From the NCBI GenBank assembly GCA_902772945.1, contig CACYCU010000123.1, positions 1 to 12,103 on the forward strand: a stretch of 12,103 nt of DNA, read 5' to 3'. The notes beneath the pieces are model-generated. The model saw only the letters and a program-made list of their open reading frames with translations. It searched no databases and was not told the DNA's origin. How positions within the stretch are numbered: position 1 is the first letter of the stretch; the number at the start of each line of letters is the position of its first letter. The position numbers and the translations under genes were made by a program. Below, in pieces: positions 6,129-12,103 of the stretch. Origin of the DNA: an uncultured bacterium (lineage in GTDB: Bacteria; Cyanobacteriota; Vampirovibrionia; Gastranaerophilales; Gastranaerophilaceae).

Positions 6129-7172
6129 ATGGCAATAGAAGGGTTTGATTATAAAGGTTTTGCACAAAATTTGGCCCAGCAGGCGCTGGAGCTTATCCCT
6201 GCAGATTTTAATGAAAATCAAAAAAATTATGTAGCAAATACTCTTTTGAATTTTTCTGCAGTAGCCGGTGAAGCTTTATATAATGATACTCAATTTAATT
6301 TTAATTTAGATCAGGCTGTAATGATTACACAAATCATTGCTGAGTGGTCTTTTCACAAATCCGTAGATTTGGTAAGATCTGGTATTCCTCAACAATATTG
6401 GGATCCTATAATGCAAAAAATTGCATTTACCATATTTGAAATTGCCAAAAATGCGTTTAGTCAAAACCTTCCGCAAGAACAGTGTTTGCAGGTTATAGAG
6501 CATCATGTTAAAAAGACATATTTGGATTGTATTGCGGAATTAAAAGAAAAGAATTTGATTGATGAAGGCTTGATGGAGCAAGCTGCAAGTCAGTCTAATA
6601 TTGATGCAATGGCACAGCAACAGGTAGAGCAAGCGGAAGAACCTCAACCGGCAGAACCTCAAGGGGGTATTCCTCAACCCGGTGGTATCCCACAACCCGG
6701 CGGTATCCCGCAGCCGGGAATTCCTCAACCGGATGCACCTCATGAAACAGGGCTTGGTGCCGGCGCAAAAGTGCTAAAACTTGCTACTCTTGCAATGGTA
6801 TTTAGAAGATTACAACAAGAAAAAGTTCAAACTATATTGAATAAATTTAATCCTGATGATGCAGAATCAGTAATTAAATTCATGGGTGTAAATGACTTGG
6901 ATAAAAAAGTAGATACAAATGCTGCTCTAAGATGTATTCAAGAGATAAAAACAAATCTGCCGGAACCAACTCAAAAGATAAATCCAAGTAAAATTTTAGC
7001 GAAAATTCAAAGTGTTGCAGAACATATAGATCGAGAGAAACTTGAACAAAAATTAAGATTAGAAAGAGTAAATGTCAGGAAGTTCGTTTTTACGGCTTTA
7101 GAGGGAGAATATTATCAAATTCCTCCTAAAGTTGCAAATATTATTGCCACACACTTAGAAGATAGTGTATAA
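6129..7172 (+). CDS. FliG-position protein with Pro-rich linker; diverged FliG-like domain (tentative)
   Basis: This 347-residue protein stands where fliG (C-ring rotor/switch) normally lies, between fliF and fliH, but it is not a canonical FliG. Residues 1-165 form an all-helical domain I do not recognise. Residues 166-208 are a flexible linker with GGIPQP repeats. Residues 213-310 (KVLKLATLAMVFRRLQQEKVQ, ILNKFNPDDAESVIKFMG) follow the pattern of the FliG N-terminal domain that binds the FliF tail (KAA-LL-LG-EKAA--LKHL-PEEVE). The EHPQ motif, the GG linker and the charged torque helix of FliG are not seen. No signal peptide or TM, so cytoplasmic. The ribosome binding site is weak: AAAGGG lies about 20 bases before ATG 6129. 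A scaffold linking FliF to FliH/export parts, or a non-rotary C-ring element, are both possible. Confidence 0.55.
   Translation: MAIEGFDYKGFAQNLAQQALELIPADFNENQKNYVANTLLNFSAVAGEALYNDTQFNFNLDQAVMITQIIAEWSFHKSVDLVRSGIPQQYWDPIMQKIAFTIFEIAKNAFSQNLPQEQCLQVIEHHVKKTYLDCIAELKEKNLIDEGLMEQAASQSNIDAMAQQQVEQAEEPQPAEPQGGIPQPGGIPQPGGIPQPGIPQPDAPHETGLGAGAKVLKLATLAMVFRRLQQEKVQTILNKFNPDDAESVIKFMGVNDLDKKVDTNAALRCIQEIKTNLPEPTQKINPSKILAKIQSVAEHIDREKLEQKLRLERVNVRKFVFTALEGEYYQIPPKVANIIATHLEDSV
6663..6731 (+). repeat. Coding tandem repeat (GGIPQP units) in the FliG-position gene
   Basis: Four successive units encode (G)GIPQP: three of 18 bases followed by a shorter unit lacking one Gly, residues 179-201. Synonymous differences between units show the repeat is old enough to have diverged at third positions. 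Such tracts can change length by slippage and here set the distance between the two helical domains. Confidence 0.85.
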
Positions 7173-7179
7173 TAATGCT

Positions 7180-7881
7180 ATGATAATTAAGAAAAAAATA
7201 AAATTAGGGGATATGGTTCCGGTAGTCGAAGAAAAGCAAGAACCGGAAGAAAAAGTAGTTGAAGAAGTCGAGGAAAAAATTGACATCTTCAATTTGGATA
7301 ATATTGACTTTAAACAACGGCAGGAAAGACGCAGAGGTGATCGCCGCAGAGGGTTTCGCAGAATAGATGACAGAAATCTTATATCAAGAGCGAGAGAGGA
7401 AGCTCAAAGTATAAAAGAGGCTGCTGCAAAAGAAGGCTATCAAGAAGGTTTGGCGCAAGCAAGGGAAGATGTTTTAGAAGTAAAAAATACAATAATGGAA
7501 TTTGCCGGCGCAAAGCAAGCTGTATTTGATGAAGTTTCTCCTTATATTTTGGGTATAAGTGTTGATATTGCAAAAAAAATTATTAAAAGAGAATTAGAAC
7601 AGGATCCTTCATTGATTTTGGATAATATTCAAGAATTGTTGAAGCGTCTTTCAAAAGAAGAAACAAAAATTACATTGAAAGTAAATCCTGTTCAAGTATC
7701 TTTGATAAAATCAGAAGTTCCCGAACTGGTTAGTAATGCCGGTTTGGATGCAAAAGTAATGGTAGTTCCTGATGAAGGAATTATGGAAGGCGGTTGTATG
7801 CTAACAACTACAAACGGTGTAATAGATGCGACAATTGAAACTCAATTGTCAGTTATAAGTGAGGCGTTAAAAGAAATTTAA
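7180..7881 (+). CDS. fliH: Flagellar export ATPase regulator FliH
   Basis: FliH (SctL in injectisomes) forms a stator-like stalk that binds the export ATPase FliI and tethers it to the C-ring. The 233-residue protein has an acidic disordered N-terminus (about 12-36), an unusual arginine-rich patch (ERRRGDRRRGFRR, 49-61), a helical stalk with AREEAQSIKEAAAKEGYQEG (71-90) and a C-terminal FliI-binding domain ending VVPDEGIMEGGCMLTTTNG and VIDATIETQLSVISE. The GGC-NG-IDA-I-TQL block is the FliH/SctL signature. The ATG at 7180 gives an N-terminus MIIKKKIKLG. A GTG at 7165 would add five residues and overlap the previous gene by 8 bases; neither has a strong ribosome binding site. The stop overlaps the flhA start (TAATG), so translation is probably coupled. 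fliI, the usual next gene, is missing. Confidence 0.9.
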   Translation: MIIKKKIKLGDMVPVVEEKQEPEEKVVEEVEEKIDIFNLDNIDFKQRQERRRGDRRRGFRRIDDRNLISRAREEAQSIKEAAAKEGYQEGLAQAREDVLEVKNTIMEFAGAKQAVFDEVSPYILGISVDIAKKIIKRELEQDPSLILDNIQELLKRLSKEETKITLKVNPVQVSLIKSEVPELVSNAGLDAKVMVVPDEGIMEGGCMLTTTNGVIDATIETQLSVISEALKEI

Positions 7882-9974
7882 TGGCACAAGAGCAGCAAGG
7901 CGGAGGAACAAATTTAAGCGAAGTTTTTATGGCAATATTTGTATTATTGCTTATAGTTTTGCTGCTTTGTGAACTTCCAAACTGGGTAATAAACGTATCA
8001 ATCTGTTTAAACATTACTCTTGGTGTAGTTTTGCTTATGATTTCTTTGTACGTTAAGAAAACTCTTGAGCTGGCATCTTTTCCGTCAATTATTCTTATCG
8101 GAACAATGTTTAGGTTGGTGTTATCTATTGCTTCAACAAGGTTGATTTTGGCAAAAGGTGAAGCCGGAGAAGTAATTCATGCGTTCGGAACATTTGTAAC
8201 CGGCGGTAATATGATAGTTGGTGGTGTTATATTTCTTATCATAACAGTAGTTCAGTTTATGGTAATTACAAAAGGTGCTGAACGTATCGCAGAAGTTGCG
8301 GCTCGTTTTGCATTGGATGCTATGCCCGGTAAGCAGATGACTATTGATGCTGATTTTAATGCAGGTTTGATTTCTCCTGAAGAAGCAACCAAAAAACGTG
8401 AAGATTTACAAAGAGAATCCAACCTATTCGGTTCAATGGATGGTGCGATGAAGTTTGTAAAAGGGGACACAATCGCGGGTATCATAATTACACTAATAAA
8501 TATTATAGGCGGATTATGTATAGGATGTTTGATGAATCAAATGCCTATAGCGGATGCGGTTTCAAAATATACCACATTAACAATAGGTGACGGTTTGGCA
8601 TCACAGGTCCCTTCGTTGTTGATGTCAATTGCGGCAGGTATATTTATGACACGTTCATCAGCTGCTGATTCATTGGGTGCTGATGTTACGGGACAAATTA
8701 TGAGCAAACCGAATGCCCTGTTTTTGGCTGCGGGCTTCTTGCTGCTATTATCTGCATCAGCACCGGTTACCGGATTACCTTGGATTCCGTTTTTATTGTT
8801 TGCGATAGGTTTGGGTGTCGCAGGATTCTCAACATTGATTAATGCAGATGTTCAATCTCAATTAGGTCAATTAGAAAGTGTTCGTCAAAACATGCAAGAT
8901 TTGGTTAATCCAAATAGAATGTATGAACGTTTGGGTGTTGATGTTTTGAGTTTGCAAGTCGGATCAAATTTGCTTGTAATTGCCGATCCTGATCAAGAAG
9001 GTCAATTGCTTGCAAAAATTGCGGCTTTGCGTCAAAGAGTGACAGATGAGCTCGGATATATTTTGCCAAACATAAGGATTATGGATTCATCTGCACTTGA
9101 TGCTAATGAATACATGATTTCAATTCGTGGTAATACGGTTGCAACGGGATATGTATATCCGGGCAAATTTATGGTAATTGCAGATCAATGGGATGCTATG
9201 AAAAAAGAGGTTCCTCAGGATGCTATTATTGGTATAGATCCGACATATCAAACTCAGGCTTATTGGATTGGACCTGAGGATGCAAAAATGGCTCGTTCTG
9301 TTACTGCTGTTGATTCAACTGATGTTATTGTTACTCACTTGCAAGAATGTGTAAGAAAACATGTTGATGAAGTTATGACAAAAACAGATGTTCTTAAACT
9401 TATGGAACTTGTTCGTTCTCAAGATCCGACACTTGTAAACGACCTTGTTCCTACTATTATTTCTACAAGCGATTTGAGAAAGATATTTGTAAATCTTATT
9501 AGAGAAAAAGTTTCTATCAAAGATATTATATTTGTATTTGAAAGACTTTGTGATTATGCAAGATTTTCAAAAGAACCTGATATTCTTTCTGAACGTTTGA
9601 GAGCGGCATTAGGCAGACAAATATGCTTATCAAATGTTGGGGATGATAAGGTTTTATATGCACTTACGCTTTCTCCCGAATGGGAGAAAACTCTGGATGA
9701 CAGTTGTCAGAGAACCGAACTCGGAACAATGTTTTTGCTAAATCCTATGCAGGTGCAAGAGCTTATTGAAACAACTGCAACAACACTGATGCGTGCTCAT
9801 CAGGCATGCGGACAGCAGCCCGTTATTTTGTGCTCTCCAAGAATTAGATTGCCTTTGTATCAACTCTTAGAACGTCATATTCCGACTATTGTTGTAATTT
9901 CTTATTCGGAATTGATAACGGATATTAAAGTTGAAGCTATTGATACTGTTGGTGAATCTTACGCTATGGAATAA
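7881..9974 (+). CDS. flhA: Type III export gate protein, FlhA/SctV family
   Basis: FlhA is the largest export-gate subunit: a TM domain for proton-driven export and a cytoplasmic ring that docks substrates and chaperones. At 697 residues the length is normal. Eight TM segments lie in about 16-320. Conserved blocks include FPSIILIGTMFRLVLSIAST (67-86), the FHIPEP-family signature ITKGAERIAEVAARFALDAM (129-148) with PGKQMTIDADFNAGLI, KFVKGDTIAGIIITLINIIG (191-210) and GDGLASQVPSLLMSIAAG. The C-terminal cytoplasmic domain (about 340-697) holds ILCSPRIRLPLYQLLER and VISYSEL. SNLFGSMDGAMKF and the GTMFLLNP stretch look rather like SctV of injectisomes, while neighbours are flagellar. ATG overlaps the fliH stop by one base. 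Its TAA abuts the rmlA stop, with no terminator. Confidence 0.92.
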   Translation: MAQEQQGGGTNLSEVFMAIFVLLLIVLLLCELPNWVINVSICLNITLGVVLLMISLYVKKTLELASFPSIILIGTMFRLVLSIASTRLILAKGEAGEVIHAFGTFVTGGNMIVGGVIFLIITVVQFMVITKGAERIAEVAARFALDAMPGKQMTIDADFNAGLISPEEATKKREDLQRESNLFGSMDGAMKFVKGDTIAGIIITLINIIGGLCIGCLMNQMPIADAVSKYTTLTIGDGLASQVPSLLMSIAAGIFMTRSSAADSLGADVTGQIMSKPNALFLAAGFLLLLSASAPVTGLPWIPFLLFAIGLGVAGFSTLINADVQSQLGQLESVRQNMQDLVNPNRMYERLGVDVLSLQVGSNLLVIADPDQEGQLLAKIAALRQRVTDELGYILPNIRIMDSSALDANEYMISIRGNTVATGYVYPGKFMVIADQWDAMKKEVPQDAIIGIDPTYQTQAYWIGPEDAKMARSVTAVDSTDVIVTHLQECVRKHVDEVMTKTDVLKLMELVRSQDPTLVNDLVPTIISTSDLRKIFVNLIREKVSIKDIIFVFERLCDYARFSKEPDILSERLRAALGRQICLSNVGDDKVLYALTLSPEWEKTLDDSCQRTELGTMFLLNPMQVQELIETTATTLMRAHQACGQQPVILCSPRIRLPLYQLLERHIPTIVVISYSELITDIKVEAIDTVGESYAME

Positions 9975-10844
9975 CTATAAAATGTTTTTAATGTAGTTGA
10001 AATAATCGTTATTTTTATATTTTTCAATATTTTTTAATAGAATTTCCTTTTTAATAAATCCCATGCGATATGCAATTTCTTCAAGGCACGCAATTTTAAT
10101 TCCCTGATTTTCTTCAATTGTTTGTACAAATTGGCTCGCTTGTAAAAGTGAATGATGCGTTCCTGTATCAAGCCATGCAAAGCCGCGTCCTAAAAGTTGT
10201 ACATCCAAATTGCCGTTTTTTAAATAAATATTGTTTAAATCAGTAATTTCAAGCTCTCCTCTGGGTGAAGGTTTTAGATTTTTTGCGCATTCTACTACTT
10301 TATTATCATAAATATACAAACCCGTTACCGCATAATTAGATTTTGGGTTTTGAGGTTTTTCTTCTATTGAGATTGCTTTTCCTGTTTTATCAAACTCAAC
10401 GACGCCAAATCTTTGAGGATCTTTTACATAATATCCAAAAACAGTAGCCCCGCCTGTTTTTTGTTTATTTTGAACAACTTCTTTTAAAGTTCCGGAAAAA
10501 CCGGGACCGTAAAATATATTATCACCTAAAACTAATGTAGCACAATCATTTCCGATAAAATCTTCTCCGATAATAAAAGCTTGAGCAAGTCCGTCGGGGG
10601 ATGGCTGTTCTTTATAAGAAAACTCTACTCCGAATTGACTACCATCTCCTAACAATCGTTTGAAATTTGGTAAGTCTTGCGGAGTTGATATTATGAGAAT
10701 TTCTTTAATTCCGGCAAGCATTAAAACAGATATAGGGTGGTATATCATTGGTTTGTCATAAATAGGCAATAGCTGTTTTGAAATTGCTATTGTGCTTGGA
10801 TATAATCTTGTTCCTGCTCCGCCTGCTAATACTATACCTTTCAT
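9975..10844 (-). CDS. rmlA: Glucose-1-phosphate thymidylyltransferase (dTDP-glucose pyrophosphorylase)
   Basis: RmlA/RfbA makes dTDP-glucose from glucose-1-phosphate and dTTP, the first step toward dTDP-L-rhamnose and other deoxysugars for surface glycans. The 289-residue length is typical. Visible motifs are the nucleotide-binding loop AGGAGTRLYPST (7-18), SKQLLPIYDKPMIYHP (22-37), PDGLAQAF (83-90), LGDNIFYG with metal-binding D108 (106-113), IEEKP with the sugar-phosphate-contacting E/K (160-164) and WLDTGTH (224-230). The ATG at 10844 follows AAGGAG (10850-10855 on the minus strand) and overlaps the upstream glycosyltransferase stop as ATGA, so both are one operon. rmlB, C and D are not in the window. 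The Tyr of the common IYYPLS is His here (IYHPIS), a mild variation. Confidence 0.96.
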   Translation of the reverse strand: MKGIVLAGGAGTRLYPSTIAISKQLLPIYDKPMIYHPISVLMLAGIKEILIISTPQDLPNFKRLLGDGSQFGVEFSYKEQPSPDGLAQAFIIGEDFIGNDCATLVLGDNIFYGPGFSGTLKEVVQNKQKTGGATVFGYYVKDPQRFGVVEFDKTGKAISIEEKPQNPKSNYAVTGLYIYDNKVVECAKNLKPSPRGELEITDLNNIYLKNGNLDVQLLGRGFAWLDTGTHHSLLQASQFVQTIEENQGIKIACLEEIAYRMGFIKKEILLKNIEKYKNNDYFNYIKNIL

Positions 10845-11776
10845 ATTTTCTCCTTATATAATTTATTTATTAATTCCGGTACATATTTTTGAATAGTAGT
10901 GTCTATTTTGTAATCTTGAAAATTTAGTATACTTTCATCAAAAGCTCGTTTTTTCTTTGAATCTGCACATCCTTTACTAATTTTTATTTCATATTCTTCT
11001 TTTGATTTTGTTGCATAGTGGTTAATTTTAATTTTTTTTGAAGAATGAAAATCTGTAAAAGGTCCTACAACTTGTTTAAAATTTTCATCTACAGGGAATT
11101 TGTAAGATTCAAAATAGCAAAAATGCGGATGATTTACTGTTTTTATTAATTTTGGATTTGCAATTGTTTTGACATGCCGATTTACAAGTATATTATCATT
11201 TTTGCTTACTTTATTATAATTTGCTGTTACGAGTCCGTAGTTCTCGACAGGTGGAGTAATGTAGCCGTTTGAATCAAAAACTTGCCAGTTTATACAAACT
11301 CCTGGATAATTTTCATAATCTTTTAAAAAATCAGGTATTGTATTTTTTTCAACAGGTACTATAAATTCATCCAAATCTATAAATGCCATCCATCTGGTTT
11401 GATTTTTGTATTTGTATACAGCATCTCTATAAGCTTTGTTTTGCATCCCGTATCCCGGCAAAAAGTGATAACATACAAGACCTGATTTTATATATGGTTC
11501 AAGTATTTGTTTTACGTTATCGGTTGAACCGTTGTCGTATATATAAAACCTTTCTGCTCCTAAAATTTTGTGATATTCAATCCATTCTTTTATATATTTT
11601 GCTTCATTATATATAATAGCAGTTATAGAAAAGTATACAGGCTTATTTTTGTAATATGTTTTGCATGCTTTTTTGCATCTCGGTAAAAATTTGAAAAATA
11701 AAAAATTTATTCCTTCACCGCCGATATAATTTTGTCTTATTAATCTGTGCAATCTATTACGTATTTTTTTTAACAT
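10841..11776 (-). CDS. GT92-like (DUF23-type) glycosyltransferase
   Basis: The 311-residue protein has a basic N-terminus (KKIRNRLHRLIRQ) without a clear membrane segment, then a GT-A-type domain: ITAIIYNEAKYIKEWIEYHK (51-70), FYIYDNGSTDNVKQILEPY (77-95), RWMAFIDLDEFIVP (128-141) and WQVFDSNGY (164-172). The NEA-YI-EW--YH start, YDNGSTD and DLDEF (134-138, the metal/nucleotide-sugar DxD equivalent) are the hallmarks of GT92/Glyco_tranf_2_4 proteins, often galactosyltransferase-like. FCYFES, HFxSSKKIKINHYATKS near the C-terminus also fit. It overlaps rmlA by 4 bases (ATGA), so it likely uses or accompanies an activated deoxysugar. Start ATG at 11776 has no Shine-Dalgarno sequence. The gene looks very AT-rich. 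Donor and acceptor cannot be told from sequence. Confidence 0.88.
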   Translation of the reverse strand: MLKKIRNRLHRLIRQNYIGGEGINFLFFKFLPRCKKACKTYYKNKPVYFSITAIIYNEAKYIKEWIEYHKILGAERFYIYDNGSTDNVKQILEPYIKSGLVCYHFLPGYGMQNKAYRDAVYKYKNQTRWMAFIDLDEFIVPVEKNTIPDFLKDYENYPGVCINWQVFDSNGYITPPVENYGLVTANYNKVSKNDNILVNRHVKTIANPKLIKTVNHPHFCYFESYKFPVDENFKQVVGPFTDFHSSKKIKINHYATKSKEEYEIKISKGCADSKKKRAFDESILNFQDYKIDTTIQKYVPELINKLYKEKI

Positions 11777-11783
11777 ATTTATG

Positions 11784-11789
11784 AGTATA
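11784..11789 (-). promoter_or_regulatory. Candidate -10 for the glycosyltransferase-rmlA operon, suggesting a leaderless mRNA
   Basis: The minus strand reads TATACT followed by seven bases (CATAAAT) and then the ATG at 11776. Since transcription usually starts 6-8 bases after the -10, the mRNA may begin at the start codon, which fits the missing ribosome binding site. The -35 region (TTTATT, 17 bases up) is weak. Confidence 0.35.
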
Positions 11790-11797
11790 CATTAAAA

Positions 11798-11826
11798 TTG
11801 ACAATTAATAAAATGACTAATAGATT
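11798..11826 (+). promoter_or_regulatory. Sigma-70-type promoter for the gene at the right edge
   Basis: A perfect TTGACA (11798-11803), a 17-base spacer and TAGATT (11821-11826, 4 of 6) form a good promoter. The -35 lies inside a short palindrome (AATTG-A-CAATT) and within the 94-base divergent region shared with the glycosyltransferase operon. Confidence 0.55.
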
Positions 11827-11870
11827 TTAAATAAATTTTATAAATAATTTTTAATATAAGAGGGTAAAAT

Positions 11871-12103
11871 ATGAAATATTCAATATTATTAATTTCGGCA
11901 AGTTTAGTTTTATTAATTCAACAGACAGGAGTTTCCATGGAAAATATTATAAGATTTGATAACAATGTTTATAATCTTGTTACCCCGCAAAACAGTGAGC
12001 AAAAATATATTTATATATCAGAAAATGATAATATTGAAAAATGGCATTCGCAAATTTGTGTTGAACACGTTCTTGATAAAGCAAATTCAACTGAAGCATC
12101 TGC
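11871..12103 (+). CDS. Secreted protein of unknown function, N-terminal fragment (3' end outside window)
   Basis: ATG at 11871 follows GAGGG at about 6 bases and the frame stays open for 77 codons to the window edge. Residues 1-22 (MKYSILLISASLVLLIQQTG) form a Sec signal peptide: one Lys, a hydrophobic core and a polar end; no lipobox cysteine is seen. The mature part contains NNVYNLVTPQNSEQKYIYIS, ENDNIEKWHSQI and CVEHVLDKANSTEASA. I do not recognise the family. It is transcribed divergently from the glycosyltransferase operon, so it may be an independent envelope or periplasmic protein. Only the start is visible, so length and domains are unknown. Confidence 0.75.
   Translation, partial: MKYSILLISASLVLLIQQTGVSMENIIRFDNNVYNLVTPQNSEQKYIYISENDNIEKWHSQICVEHVLDKANSTEAS

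Noticed and set aside
8252..8485. Minus-strand frame of 77 codons inside flhA
   Set aside because: It mirrors the conserved FHIPEP region; its openness follows from flhA codon use.
1..12103. tRNA, rRNA, CRISPR array, insertion sequence or attachment site
   Set aside because: No cloverleaf-like segment, regularly spaced direct repeats, transposase or integrase frame, or terminal inverted repeats were seen in any gap.

Overview
The window is AT-rich bacterial DNA with Shine-Dalgarno-type ribosome binding sites and tightly packed genes. The flagellar/type III export genes, the diverged FliG-like protein and the helical 195-residue protein together suggest an uncultured gut-type bacterium, possibly non-photosynthetic Cyanobacteriota (Vampirovibrionia/Gastranaerophilales, 'Melainabacteria'). 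That placement is an impression from reading the proteins, not the result of a search.

Layout. Bases 1-307 hold the 3' end of a glycosyltransferase-like gene (+). It abuts, stop codon to stop codon, a PurH-family gene on the minus strand (308-1816). The PurH-like protein is full length but lacks many normally invariant residues in both catalytic domains. A divergent promoter region leads to a monocistronic gene for a helical protein of unknown function (1942-2529), which ends in a clear intrinsic terminator. A 353-base gap (2530-2882) follows, with a repeat-like segment and a structured leader. It precedes a 340-residue putative zinc metallopeptidase carrying HEIIH (2883-3905).

Bases 4059-9974 form a compact export-apparatus operon (+): fliE, fliF (MS ring), a non-canonical protein in the fliG position, fliH, and flhA/sctV (export gate). 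The genes are separated by 26-28 bases or overlap. The operon builds the MS ring, its rod adaptor, a cytoplasmic FliF-proximal protein, the ATPase regulator and the export gate. No fliI ATPase, rod or filament gene lies in the window. The metallopeptidase just upstream makes an exported effector conceivable, but nothing in the sequence proves it.

The operon abuts, again stop to stop, a minus-strand sugar module: a GT92-like glycosyltransferase (10841-11776) and rmlA (9975-10844), coupled by an ATGA overlap. Together with the partial glycosyltransferase on the left this points to surface polysaccharide synthesis. On the right edge a divergent gene starts at 11871, encodes a protein with a signal peptide, and runs off the window.
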